Of a DNA stretch of 64,000 bases, positions 54,332 to 63,466 are shown piece after piece. Both the position numbers and the translations under genes were made by a program. Origin of the DNA: Arthrobacter sp. (GTDB lineage: Bacteria > Actinomycetota > Actinomycetes > Actinomycetales > Micrococcaceae); the NCBI RefSeq assembly GCF_031179985.1, contig NZ_JAPSHJ010000001.1, positions 133,392 through 197,391 of the forward strand. Reading direction: 5' to 3'. A model generated the notes under the pieces. It saw only the letters and a list, made by a program, of their open reading frames with translations, ran no database searches and was not told the DNA's origin. Position 1 is the first letter of the stretch, and each line of letters begins with the position of its first letter.

Positions 54332-57300
54332 TCAGACCTCAGCGGCGAGGCGTTGGCTGATGACGGTGGAAACGCCATCTCCCCGCATTGTCACGCCATA
54401 TAGAGCGTCGGCCACTTCCATCGTCCGCTTTTGGTGGGTGATGACGATGAGCTGGCTGGATTCCCGCAGTTCCTCGAAGATGGTGATGAGGCGACCAAGG
54501 TTGGTGTCATCAAGTGCTGCCTCCACTTCATCCATGACGTAAAACGGCGACGGCCTGGCTTTGAAAATAGCAACAAGGAGAGCCACTGCTGTGAGGGACC
54601 GCTCCCCGCCTGACAAAAGTGAGAGGCGTTTTATCTTTTTTCCGGCCGGACGGGCTTCCACCTCGATGCCGGTGGTCAGCATGTCTGTGGGATCGGTCAA
54701 CACGAGCCGGCCTTCGCCGCCGGGGAACAGCCGGGCAAACACCCGCACGAATTGGGCTGAGGTGTCGGCGAAAGCCTCCGCAAACACCTTCTGCACGCGT
54801 TCGTCGACTTCCTTGATGATGTCCAGGAGGTCCTTGCGGCTGGACTTGAGATCTTCCAGCTGCGTGCTGAGGAACTGGTGCCGTTCTTCGAGGGCTGCGA
54901 ATTCCTCCAAGGCAAGGGGGTTGACGCGACCCAGCGAGGACAGGTCCCGCTCAGCCCTTTTCAGGCGTTTTTCCTGTTCCTCCCTGACATAGGGCTTGCC
55001 CTCGAGTACAGGGTTTCCGTCTTCATCGACCGGGGCGCGCAACGATGCCCATTTGTCGGTTGTCTCCCCTGCAGGCACCGGAACAGGCAAATGGGGACCA
55101 TAGTCAGCTATGAGCTGCTCAGGCGTAAGCCCAAGTTCTTCAACAGACCGGAGCTCGAGCGCCTCGATCCGAAGCTGCTGCTGGGCGCGGGCCAACTCAT
55201 CCCGGTGCACAGAATCGGTCAGGTCAGCCAGTTCCCGGGCAAGGGCATCGTTGCCTGACCTGACTTCCACGAGTTCGCGGTCCCTCGCTTCCTTCTGTTC
55301 CTCAGCCTCATCCCGTTCCTGGCGGGCAAGTTCAACCGATACGTCCACGAAAGCGGCGGCCTGCTCCACAGCAGCGGCGACAGAGGCGGCCCGGGCAGCC
55401 TGGAGCCGGCGCCTGGCAGCCCGCTGCGCCGCTTCCTCCCGTGCGCGGCGCTCGGTGGCGGCCGCCCTTTCAAGGGAGGAGGCCCGGTTCCGGGTGGCTG
55501 TCAGTTGTTCTTCGGCACTCCGCAGCGCGAGCCGGGCATCCATTTCGGCAGCCCTGGCCAGCGACGCCGCCAATGCCAGGGCGTCGCGGTGCTCTGAGGA
55601 CGGTTCCTGGTCTGCGGGCGCCTCCTCTGCGGCGGCGAGGCGGGCCGCTACCTGCTGCAGAGCTTCCCGCTCGGTGAGGATGTTTGCTTCCGCCGCCGTC
55701 AACGAGGCAGCCAGCCGTTCGCTCTCCCCCACAGCGCTGCGCAGCACCGAATTCAAATGGCCAAGGCGTTCGGCGACAGCGGCGAGCCTGGCATCGGAAT
55801 CGTGCAGTTTTTCGAGCGCCGCTTCCGTCCTGTCCTCGGCTTCCGCCCTTTTTGACTCGGCAGAGGCCAACGCAAACCGCGTGCGCTCCAGGTCCGCCAC
55901 AATGCCTTTTATCCGGGCATCGGCGTCGTCGACCGCGGCTTGCACCTCAAGCAGCGACGGAACCGAGGCGGAACCACCGCTGACGGTCAGAGCCGTAAAG
56001 ACGTCCCCGGCACGCGTCACGGCGGTCAGCTCGGGACTGCCGGCTACGACTCCCGCTGCGGACTCCAGGTCTTCAACAACGACGACGCCGGTAAGCAGCT
56101 CCGCCAAGGCTGCCTCGCCTGGCCTGGACGTTTCGCCCTGGTTCGAGGATTCCCCCAGATTCGAGGATTCGATGAGCTCCGAGGACTGAACAAAACTCAA
56201 GGCCCACCGGGCACCTGCTGGGAGCTCTGGAGCAACTGCCTGAACCCGTTCCCCGGGCGTGGCTGATGCGCGGGTCCCCGGCCCGGCGCCTGCGAGCAGC
56301 AGCGACGCACGTCCGGCGTCGTCGTCCTTCAACAGCTGGACTGCTTCAAGGGCGGTGCCGGCATCCCTTACCACCACGGCGTCTGAGCACGAACCCAGAG
56401 CCGCAGCGATAGCCGCTTCGTAACCGGCCTCAACCTTCAACGTCGAGGCCAGTGTGCCCATTGCGCCGGGAAGCCTGGCATCAACGATGTGGCTGGTACC
56501 GTCCTTGCGGTTCAGGCCCATTTGCAGGGCATCCCGCCGGGCGACCAAAGCGTCCCGCTCGCGTTCGGCCTCGCGCTCCGCGGCTCTCAGCTTCTCGATC
56601 TCGGCGAGTATTTCCTCAAGCACGGCGCTGGCGTTTTCGTAGTCAGCGTCGAGGCTTTCCTCGCCGTCCTCAACCCCTGCCACCTGGGATTCGAGGGCAG
56701 TGAACTCGGACTGTGCCAGACGGCGCCGTTCATCACCGGCGGCTTTTGATTCCCGGAGGCGACCCAGTTCAGCTTCCGCTGACTCCACACGGGACCTCGC
56801 CGCGGCAACCTGCCCGGCCAGACGTGCCAGCCCTTCCCGCCGGTCTGCCGCTGCCCGAAGAACTGCGGCCAGTCGCCTGTCCTCGGCGGCCGCGGCCTCT
56901 TCGGCCTCTTTCTTTCCTGCTGTCGCAGTTTCCAGCTCAGTGCTCTTGACCCCAATGAGATGCTCGAGCTCAGCCTGTTCGGCCCGCACCCTGGCTGCCT
57001 GCTTTTCCAGCTGTTCAGGATCCCGTCCAGAGTCAGGAAGGGGGTCGGAGGCGCCAAGCAGCCGGCGCCGCTCCGTGGCCAAGGAGCCCAACGAGCGGAG
57101 ACGCTCCCTGTGGGCGGTCAGCTGGTACCACGTATCGCGGGCAGCGCTGAGCCTCGGCGTGGCTTCAGCTGCCAGCTGCTCCAAAGCTGCCTGCCTCCGT
57201 CGACCGCCTTCAAGCTCCAGCTCCACCACACCACGGCGCTCCTTGAGGGCAGACTCGTCGGCAACATCCTGTTCGAAGGCGGACTGCAGCTGGACAAGGT

Positions 57301-57997
57301 CGTCGGCCAGGAGTCTGGCACGCGCGTCACGGACCTCGAACTGAACCGTCTGGGCACGCCGGGCGATTTCAGCCTGCTTGCCCAGGGGCGTCAGCTGGCG
57401 GCGGATCTCCGATGTCAGGTCACTAAGCCGTTGGAGGTTGGCCTGCATGGCTTCGAGCTTGCGGACTGTCTTTTCCTTGCGACGGCGGTGCTTGAGTATC
57501 CCAGCGGCCTCTTCAATGAAGCCCCGGCGGTCCTCGGGTGTTGCGTGCAGCACCTTGTCCAGCTGCCCCTGGCCGACGATCACGTGCATCTCACGGCCCA
57601 GTCCCGAATCCGAGAGCAGCTCCTGAATATCCAAAAGTCGGCAGCCGGCACCGTTGATGGCGTACTCGGAGCCGCCGGTCCGGAAGAGCGTCCGCGAGAT
57701 GGTGACCTCGCTGTATTCGATCGGCAGTGCGCCGTCGGTGTTATCGATGGTCAGCGAAACGTGCGCCCGGCCAAGGGGCGGGCGGCCGGAGGTTCCGGCA
57801 AAAATGACGTCCTCCATTTTGCCGCCGCGCAGGGTTTTGGCGCCCTGTTCACCCATGACCCAGGCCAGGGCGTCCACCACATTGGACTTACCGGAGCCAT
57901 TGGGACCCACCACAGCAGTGACGCCAGGCTCAAAATCGAAGGTCGTGGCCGACGCAAACGACTTGAATCCCCGGACAGTCAGGCTCTTAAGGTGCAA
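54332..57997 (-). CDS. smc: Chromosome partition protein SMC
   Basis: ATPase that extrudes loops and compacts the chromosome with ScpA and ScpB. The 1221 aa protein has the Walker A region VVGPNGSGKSNVVDALAWVMGE, two long coiled-coil arms (about 165-500 and 680-1010), a hinge around residues 510-670 (GTLASTLKVEAGYEAAIAAALG), the C-loop LLSGGERSLTAVALLVAIF and Walker B FYVMDEVEAALDD. TTG at 57997 gives the family start HLKSLTVRGFKSFA, although its AGGAG is 12 bases away. Ala/Glu-rich arms are typical of high-GC actinobacteria. It lies between mutM and ftsY in one direction. Confidence 0.96.
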   Translation of the reverse strand: MHLKSLTVRGFKSFASATTFDFEPGVTAVVGPNGSGKSNVVDALAWVMGEQGAKTLRGGKMEDVIFAGTSGRPPLGRAHVSLTIDNTDGALPIEYSEVTISRTLFRTGGSEYAINGAGCRLLDIQELLSDSGLGREMHVIVGQGQLDKVLHATPEDRRGFIEEAAGILKHRRRKEKTVRKLEAMQANLQRLSDLTSEIRRQLTPLGKQAEIARRAQTVQFEVRDARARLLADDLVQLQSAFEQDVADESALKERRGVVELELEGGRRRQAALEQLAAEATPRLSAARDTWYQLTAHRERLRSLGSLATERRRLLGASDPLPDSGRDPEQLEKQAARVRAEQAELEHLIGVKSTELETATAGKKEAEEAAAAEDRRLAAVLRAAADRREGLARLAGQVAAARSRVESAEAELGRLRESKAAGDERRRLAQSEFTALESQVAGVEDGEESLDADYENASAVLEEILAEIEKLRAAEREAERERDALVARRDALQMGLNRKDGTSHIVDARLPGAMGTLASTLKVEAGYEAAIAAALGSCSDAVVVRDAGTALEAVQLLKDDDAGRASLLLAGAGPGTRASATPGERVQAVAPELPAGARWALSFVQSSELIESSNLGESSNQGETSRPGEAALAELLTGVVVVEDLESAAGVVAGSPELTAVTRAGDVFTALTVSGGSASVPSLLEVQAAVDDADARIKGIVADLERTRFALASAESKRAEAEDRTEAALEKLHDSDARLAAVAERLGHLNSVLRSAVGESERLAASLTAAEANILTEREALQQVAARLAAAEEAPADQEPSSEHRDALALAASLARAAEMDARLALRSAEEQLTATRNRASSLERAAATERRAREEAAQRAARRRLQAARAASVAAAVEQAAAFVDVSVELARQERDEAEEQKEARDRELVEVRSGNDALARELADLTDSVHRDELARAQQQLRIEALELRSVEELGLTPEQLIADYGPHLPVPVPAGETTDKWASLRAPVDEDGNPVLEGKPYVREEQEKRLKRAERDLSSLGRVNPLALEEFAALEERHQFLSTQLEDLKSSRKDLLDIIKEVDERVQKVFAEAFADTSAQFVRVFARLFPGGEGRLVLTDPTDMLTTGIEVEARPAGKKIKRLSLLSGGERSLTAVALLVAIFKARPSPFYVMDEVEAALDDTNLGRLITIFEELRESSQLIVITHQKRTMEVADALYGVTMRGDGVSTVISQRLAAEV

Positions 57998-58187
57998 GGT
58001 GGTTCGGATCTCCTGAATAGCTGCGATACTGGTTGACGCGGACAAGGTTCACCTGCAAGGTGACGGAAGCAGCGGTAGCTTTCCTGCCCAAATCTACTGC
58101 TTGGCAGCGACATTCAGCGGATTTCCGGCGCTTTACCAGGCAGTTTTGCCATCGGTCACTCGTCTGAAGTCGCGGCGGCAGGAGCGG

Positions 58188-59156
58188 TTACCAGCGTCCG
58201 TTTCGTGGTCTGGGCTGGCACACGGGGCAGGTGTAGGAGGAGCGGTTCATGAACTGCTCCCGCTTCATCAGACTGACCAAGCCGACGCCGGCGCACCGCT
58301 TGCACTCCTGCCCCTCCCTGCCGTAGGCGTTCAGGGAGCGGTCGAAGTAACCGGAGACTCCATTGACATTGACGTAGAGGGAGTCGAAACTGGTGCCGCC
58401 TGCTGCCAGGGCGTCCAGCATCACTTCGCGGACCGCCTCGATTAAGCGCAGCGCTTCGGCCTTTCGAAGCGTATCTGTGGGACGGGCGTAGTGCAGCCGG
58501 GCTTTCCATAACGCCTCGTCCGCATAGATGTTGCCGATGCCCGAAACAAGGCCCTGATCCAGGAGCGCGCGCTTCAGACCTGTCTTGCGAAGATGCAGCC
58601 GGCGATAGAACGCATCGAAAGAGAAATGGGGATCCAACGGGTCACGGGCTATGTGGGAGGCCTCTTCGGCGATCATCGGCAGAGGCTCCTCTGCAAGCCC
58701 GCCGGGGCCGCCGTCGTCTGTTGGAACGAGCGATGTGACGAAAAGCCCGCCGAAAATCCGCTGGTCCACAAAACGCAACTCGTTGGGCATGCCGTTGCTC
58801 GGGCTCAGCCGCAGCCGCACCTTCAGGTGATTTTCATCAGGCTCCGCCGCATCCTCAACCAGGAGTTGGCCGCTCATGCCCAAGTGGGCCATCACCGCTA
58901 CGGCCGGCTGCGTATTCTGACCTGAGGCCGAAGCCGGGGCAGCTTGTGCTTCCACCAACGGCATCCAGAGGAATTTGCCGCGGCGGACGACGTCGAGGAC
59001 TGTGGCGCCCTCGAGGTTCCCGGCAAAGTCCTCAGGACCCAGCAGATGCCTACGGACGGAACGGGGATCGAGAACGTCCACCGAGATGATGGTGCGTCCG
59101 CGGACCCAGTTCACCAGGCCGCGGCGTACGACTTCTACTTCAGGCAGCTCGGGCAA
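58188..59156 (-). CDS. mutM: Formamidopyrimidine-DNA glycosylase
   Basis: Base-excision enzyme removing 8-oxoguanine and FapyG. The 322 aa protein begins [13 protein letters not shown], so the first residue after Met removal is the catalytic proline and E3 follows. K in the LGRRGKFLW region is conserved (VVRRGKFLW), with FHLGMSGQL as [10 protein letters not shown], and the C-terminal zinc finger is [10 protein letters not shown]...YTCPVCQ. TTG at 59156 has AGGCGG upstream; the frame opens 24 codons earlier. It is 8 bases downstream of rnc, in the same operon, and ends about 190 bases before smc. Confidence 0.96.
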   Translation of the reverse strand: MPELPEVEVVRRGLVNWVRGRTIISVDVLDPRSVRRHLLGPEDFAGNLEGATVLDVVRRGKFLWMPLVEAQAAPASASGQNTQPAVAVMAHLGMSGQLLVEDAAEPDENHLKVRLRLSPSNGMPNELRFVDQRIFGGLFVTSLVPTDDGGPGGLAEEPLPMIAEEASHIARDPLDPHFSFDAFYRRLHLRKTGLKRALLDQGLVSGIGNIYADEALWKARLHYARPTDTLRKAEALRLIEAVREVMLDALAAGGTSFDSLYVNVNGVSGYFDRSLNAYGREGQECKRCAGVGLVSLMKREQFMNRSSYTCPVCQPRPRNGRW

Positions 59157-59164
59157 GGAACCGC

Positions 59165-59884
59165 CTAAACGCCCGCCTGTGTACCGGATGCTGCGCTGGT
59201 GTCCTGGGGTGAGGAGAGCTTGCGCCACGCGTCCGCGGCAGCTTCCTGCTCCGCTTCCTTCTTCGAGTGCCCTGCACCCTTGCCATAGTCGATCCCGCCG
59301 ATGCGAAGCACGGCCTGGAAAGTACGGGCGTGGTCCGGGCCCGAGCCCTCAACGGCATAGTAGATACTGCCCAGTTGCCGGCTCGCAGCCAGCTCCTGGA
59401 TGCTGGTCTTCCAGTCGGTTCCGGCGCCAAGGGCGGCGGCGTCCTTCAGCAGCGGTCCGATGAGGCGCATCACCAGCTGGCGGGCTGTCTCGATGTCGTT
59501 CGAGACATAGGTGGCCCCGATCAGGGCCTCCATGGTGTCCGCGAGGATGGACGCCTTGTTCTTGCCCTCGGTGAGTTTTTCACCCTGGCCAAGATAGATG
59601 TACTCCCCGATGCCGAGGCTTCGCCCGATTCCTGCCAGCGCCCTTGTACTGACGACGGCGGAGCGCCGCTTGGCAAGATCACCCTCCGGAAGGGAAGGGT
59701 TGTCCCGGTACAGGGCGTCGGTGACGGAGAAGCCAAGGATGGAATCACCCAGGAACTCGAGACGCTCGTTGGTGGGTATGCCCCCGTTTTCGTAGGCATA
59801 GGAGCGGTGTGTGAGCGCAAGACGAAGCGTCCCGGCGTCAATAGAGACACCGAGACGCTTCAGAAGCTCTTCAGTTGAAGACAT
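59165..59884 (-). CDS. rnc: Ribonuclease III
   Basis: Cuts double-stranded RNA, including rRNA precursors. The 239 aa protein has the signature [13 protein letters not shown] (40-52), a second acidic patch ([12 protein letters not shown]), and a C-terminal double-strand RNA-binding domain from about residue 165 ([39 protein letters not shown]...[18 protein letters not shown]). ATG at 59884. It lies 23 bases after rpmF, with mutM next, giving the order YceD-rpmF-rnc-mutM that is common in actinobacteria. Confidence 0.97.
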   Translation of the reverse strand: MSSTEELLKRLGVSIDAGTLRLALTHRSYAYENGGIPTNERLEFLGDSILGFSVTDALYRDNPSLPEGDLAKRRSAVVSTRALAGIGRSLGIGEYIYLGQGEKLTEGKNKASILADTMEALIGATYVSNDIETARQLVMRLIGPLLKDAAALGAGTDWKTSIQELAASRQLGSIYYAVEGSGPDHARTFQAVLRIGGIDYGKGAGHSKKEAEQEAAADAWRKLSSPQDTSAASGTQAGV

Positions 59885-59907
59885 CTTGTTCAGCCTTGTA
59901 TGGCCGA

Positions 59908-60111
59908 TTAGACGTCCGCGACCCTGCGGCCCTTGTACTCAAGGAACAGCGCAGTGCCAGCCGAGTCGGTAACGACCTTTGCCTGGTGCGGCAGGCTGTA
60001 GGTAACCTGGCCGTTCTCAATGGTCTTCACCAGGTGGGGGGCGGTCGCCTTCCACTGGGAACGGCGGGCGCGGGTATTCGAGCGAGACATTTTCCGCTTG
60101 GGAACAGCCAC
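59908..60111 (-). CDS. rpmF: Ribosomal protein bL32
   Basis: A 67 aa basic large-subunit protein that starts [21 protein letters not shown]. No zinc cysteine pairs (CxxC) are present, so it is the cysteine-free C- form. The ATG at 60111 has AGAGAGAA upstream. It lies 37 bases after YceD, the usual pairing that also occurs in E. coli. Confidence 0.95.
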   Translation of the reverse strand: MAVPKRKMSRSNTRARRSQWKATAPHLVKTIENGQVTYSLPHQAKVVTDSAGTALFLEYKGRRVADV

Positions 60112-60148
60112 GGCTAACTCATTTCTCTCTTAGTCCAACACTTACAAA

Positions 60149-60673
60149 TCAATTTTGCCGGTCAGGCTTAGCCAGATCAGCTAGGGCAGCCCAGCGAGGA
60201 TCTACGACCTCGTGGTGGTGCCCCGGCTCGTCTTCCAGGCGCGCTCCACATTCGGAACACAGGCCCTGGCAGTCTTCCCGGCACACCGGCTGGAACGGCA
60301 GCATGGTAATCACCGCGTCCCGCAACACCGGTTCAAGATCGATCAGATCGTGCTCGACTCGACGTTGCTCTTCATCGTCTTCTCCGTCAGAGAACTGAGC
60401 GCCCTCGTAGAAGAAAAGTTCCTGCACATTGACCTCAAGGTCATACGCAAGGGGATCCAGGCATCGGCCGCATTCACCGGAAACTTCGGCGATGACATTT
60501 CCTGATACCAGAATTCCTTCGTGTACGGCCTCAAGCCTCAGGTCCAGTTCGATATCCGAACCTTGCTGAACGCCAATGAGTGCTACACCAAGATCACTTG
60601 GTGCAGGTACATGCTCCGTCAGTGTCCGCATGCTTCCCGGACTGCGTCCGAGGTCCTTGACGTCAAACACCAA
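60149..60673 (-). CDS. YceD family protein (DUF177)
   Basis: A 174 aa protein of the DUF177 family, linked to ribosomal RNA biogenesis and always next to rpmF. It has the CGRCLDPL and VCREDCQGLCSECG cysteine sets, which may bind a metal. The listed start is TTG at 60673, followed at once by GTG. Neither has a good Shine-Dalgarno site; AGGAG lies five bases before an in-frame AUA (codon 60703-60701), which would add ten residues (IKRDASSPL before VFDV), and the family usually has such residues. The start therefore remains open. Confidence 0.85.
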   Translation of the reverse strand: MVFDVKDLGRSPGSMRTLTEHVPAPSDLGVALIGVQQGSDIELDLRLEAVHEGILVSGNVIAEVSGECGRCLDPLAYDLEVNVQELFFYEGAQFSDGEDDEEQRRVEHDLIDLEPVLRDAVITMLPFQPVCREDCQGLCSECGARLEDEPGHHHEVVDPRWAALADLAKPDRQN

Positions 60674-60840
60674 GGGCGAACTAGCATCTCGTTTTATGAG
60701 AACTCCTGTTGAACATATGACCGACGTACCATCTTAGCCTGATGGGTGGTGTGGACTCAAACTGAGGGCTGAACCGCTGCATGCAGCGCTTGCCGGTCGG
60801 ATGAATGCCACAGTCGTCTGGCGATGTGTACCGATAGAGC

Positions 60841-61341
60841 TTACCCTCTGGGCGATCCTTCTGCTGAAGACTCGCCAGCAAGCATCCGTTTCAGGACCGA
60901 TCTGGGGACAAACTCCGAGATATTGCCTCCCAGGGAGGCGACTTCCTTGATCAAGGTAGAGGACAGGTGGAGGTAATGTCCCTCAGCGGGAAGGAAGACA
61001 GTCTCCACACCGCTTAGCTGCCGGTTCATTGTGGCCATGGGCAGTTCGTAGTCAAAGTCCGAGGAGGACCTCAGGCCCTTGACGATGGCGGACACACCCC
61101 GCTTGCGGCAGTACTCAGCCAACAGTCCGTCCCCTACCGGCTCAACCACGATCCCGCGCAGTGACGCGAGTGTCTCCCGTGCCATATCGATGCGTTCTTC
61201 GAGCGTGAAACGGTACTTTTTCGCATAGTTCGTGGAGACGGCCACGATGACTTCGTCAAAAAGCCCGGCCGCCCTGGCGATGACCTCCAGGTGGCCGTTA
61301 TGGATGGGATCAAAGGAACCTGGGCATACTGCGCGTCGCAT
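60841..61341 (-). CDS. coaD: Phosphopantetheine adenylyltransferase
   Basis: Fourth step of coenzyme A synthesis: phosphopantetheine plus ATP gives dephospho-CoA. The 166 aa protein has CPGSFDPIHNGHLEVI with the T/HxGH motif, the KGLRSSSDFDYELPMATMNRQL substrate region, and the HLSSTLIKEVASLGG C-terminal ATP-site block. ATG at 61341. It is divergent from the aminotransferase gene and upstream of YceD by 167 bases. Confidence 0.96.
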   Translation of the reverse strand: MRRAVCPGSFDPIHNGHLEVIARAAGLFDEVIVAVSTNYAKKYRFTLEERIDMARETLASLRGIVVEPVGDGLLAEYCRKRGVSAIVKGLRSSSDFDYELPMATMNRQLSGVETVFLPAEGHYLHLSSTLIKEVASLGGNISEFVPRSVLKRMLAGESSAEGSPRG

Positions 61342-61433
61342 ATTCCGAACCTACCCCATGGGCGGAGCGGGATACCATGACAGCACCGCAAGGACGCGCG
61401 ATTCAGCCGGGGATAAGCCCGGGATAAACCGGG

Positions 61434-62663
61434 ATGAGCACAGACAGGAAGCACGTGACCCGAACAACTCCTTCCCCTTGGCAGCGGGCCGCCACCGGAG
61501 CCAATTTGCTGGCCGCCGATGGTTCCCTTGGCGTCACGATCTTCGAAGAGATGACCACCCTCGCGGTGAAGACCGGTGCCATCAATCTCGGGCAGGGGTT
61601 TCCGGACGAGGACGGCCCAGCCGAGATTAAGGCTGCGGCGCAGGCTGCCATCGCCGCAGGTGCCAACCAATATGCCCCGGGTAAGGGAACAATGGAGCTT
61701 CGGGAAGCCATTGCCGTCCACCAGGGACGGTTCTACGGGCTTCGGCCTGATCCCCAAACTGAGATAATCGTCACCACCGGAGCCACGGAAGGTATAGCCG
61801 CCACCCTGCTGGCACTGGTGGAACCGGGGGACGAGGTCCTTACGTTCGAGCCGTTCTACGACTCCTACGGCGCAATAATCGGCCTCTCGGGGGCCACTCA
61901 TACCACCGTGCCCCTCCTCGCACCGGACTTTATGCCCGATGTTGCATTAATGGAGGAAGCCTTCACGGAACGGACCAAGGTGGTGCTGATCAACAATCCG
62001 CACAACCCCACTGGCGCTGTGTTTCCCCGTGAAGTACTTCAGCGCGTCGTCGAACTGTCAGCCCGGCACAATGCCGTCATCGTCACGGATGAGGTGTACG
62101 AGCACCTGACCTTCGATGTTCCCCACATTCCCGTCGCCACCCTTCCCGGTGCCGCGGAGCGCACCGTCACTATCTCCTCCGCCGGCAAGACTTTTTCGTT
62201 CACCGGTTGGAAGATCGGGTGGCTCAGCGGCCCAGAACACCTGGTCTCCGCCATCCGGACAGTGAAGCAGTTTCTGAGCTACAGCTCCGGCACTCCCTTC
62301 CAGGGCGCCATTGCTGTAGGGCTCGGCCTTCCCGATGACTTCTACACAGGGATCGCCAAAAGCCTGGAGCGCAAGCGTGACATCCTCAGCGAGGGACTGC
62401 GGGCCGCAGGCCTGGACGTGTTCACGCCGCGGGGAACATATTTCGTGAATGTCGACACCTCCCCGTTGGGAATCTCCGATGCCGTGGATCTGGCCCGGAG
62501 GCTGCCGGCGCTTGTAGGCGTTGCTGCCATACCCGTTCCGGTGTTCTGCCACCCGGAAGGTGCAGAGCGCACCCGGAGCCTCCTGCGCTTCGCCTTCTGC
62601 AAAAAAACGGCAGTCCTCGAAGAAGCCGCCGCCCGCCTGGCGACGCTGCGGGAGAGGCTCTGA
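61434..62663 (+). CDS. PLP-dependent aminotransferase, class I/II
   Basis: A 409 aa fold-type I aminotransferase. It has INLGQGFPDEDGP near residue 50, NQYAPGKGTMELREAIA, VTTGATEGIAATLLAL, NNPHNPTGAV, VTDEVYEHLTFD and the PLP lysine in SSAGKTFSFTGWKIGW; R occurs in RFAFCKKTA. This fits N-succinyldiaminopimelate or kynurenine/methionine aminotransferases; sequence alone does not decide. ATG at 61434 is used; a GTG seven codons later is possible. The stop overlaps the next ATG by one base (TGATG), so the two genes are coupled. Confidence 0.88.
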   Translation: MSTDRKHVTRTTPSPWQRAATGANLLAADGSLGVTIFEEMTTLAVKTGAINLGQGFPDEDGPAEIKAAAQAAIAAGANQYAPGKGTMELREAIAVHQGRFYGLRPDPQTEIIVTTGATEGIAATLLALVEPGDEVLTFEPFYDSYGAIIGLSGATHTTVPLLAPDFMPDVALMEEAFTERTKVVLINNPHNPTGAVFPREVLQRVVELSARHNAVIVTDEVYEHLTFDVPHIPVATLPGAAERTVTISSAGKTFSFTGWKIGWLSGPEHLVSAIRTVKQFLSYSSGTPFQGAIAVGLGLPDDFYTGIAKSLERKRDILSEGLRAAGLDVFTPRGTYFVNVDTSPLGISDAVDLARRLPALVGVAAIPVPVFCHPEGAERTRSLLRFAFCKKTAVLEEAAARLATLRERL

Positions 62664-63448
62664 TGATCAGCCGCAGCGGCCCGCCGGCCGCGCGGTTCCT
62701 CCAGGGCATCGGAAAACACGCAAGCATAGAGCCGGATGCCTACACTCAAGGCGGCTACGTCCTCAGCATCGGCGGTGCGGAGCAATCCCACGTCAACCTC
62801 GCGGACCCCCATGAGGTCTTTTATGAGTACTTGCGGAGGATCGCCAACGTCGTGGATCTCGCCGCCCCTCCCGGCCAGGCCGTCCACGCGCTGCACCTTG
62901 GCGCAGGTGCCCTCACCCTGGCCCGCTACATTCAGGCCACCCGGCCCGGTTCCCGCCAGTATGCAGTGGAGCTGGAACGGGAACTGCTGGACTTTGTGCT
63001 CCAGCACCTTCCTTTGCCTGAAGGGACTGATTTGACTGCGATTGTTGGGGACGCCCGCGAGTCCCTTGCCGATCTTCCGGCCGGACTCAGTTTCGACATC
63101 ATCATCCTGGACATTTTCTCCGGCCCCGAAGCCCCCGCCCATATCGCCTGCAGCGAATTCTACGGAGAGGCTGCTGATCGACTGGCTCCGGGAGGAGTCC
63201 TCATCGTGAACGTGGGTGACGAACCCGGGCTAAGCCTCGTCCGGAGTCAGGTTGCAGCCATGCGCGGGGTATTCCAGACGGTTGCAGCAACGGCTGAGGC
63301 CGGGATGTTCGCCGGGCGCTACCCCGGCAACATTGTCCTGGTGGGAACGCAAGACCCTTGGCCGGAGGAGTGGACGGCGTCCCTCAATTCCCGTGGCCCT
63401 CATCCGGCGAACGTATTGGCCGGGGTGGAGCTCGACGCGCTCAACTGA
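62663..63448 (+). CDS. Spermidine synthase-like methyltransferase-fold protein
   Basis: A 261 aa protein with the spermidine synthase/methyltransferase Rossmann fold: ALHLGAGALTLARYIQ (motif I), YAVELERELLDFVLQHLP, IVGDARESLADL, FDIIILDIFSGPEAPAHIACSEFY and LAPGGVLIVNVGDEPG. The N-terminal GKHASIEPDAYTQGGYVLSIGG block resembles the spermidine synthase N-terminus without the full catalytic aspartate set, so polyamine synthesis is not shown. ATG overlaps the aminotransferase stop by one base. It runs convergently into rsmD with 18 bases between. Confidence 0.8.
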   Translation: MISRSGPPAARFLQGIGKHASIEPDAYTQGGYVLSIGGAEQSHVNLADPHEVFYEYLRRIANVVDLAAPPGQAVHALHLGAGALTLARYIQATRPGSRQYAVELERELLDFVLQHLPLPEGTDLTAIVGDARESLADLPAGLSFDIIILDIFSGPEAPAHIACSEFYGEAADRLAPGGVLIVNVGDEPGLSLVRSQVAAMRGVFQTVAATAEAGMFAGRYPGNIVLVGTQDPWPEEWTASLNSRGPHPANVLAGVELDALN

Positions 63449-63466
63449 CCGGATCAGCCGCTTGCT

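Noticed and set aside
58188..59228. A longer MutM beginning at 59228
   Set aside because: The enzyme needs the proline as its first residue after Met; the TTG at 59156 gives PELPEVEV directly.
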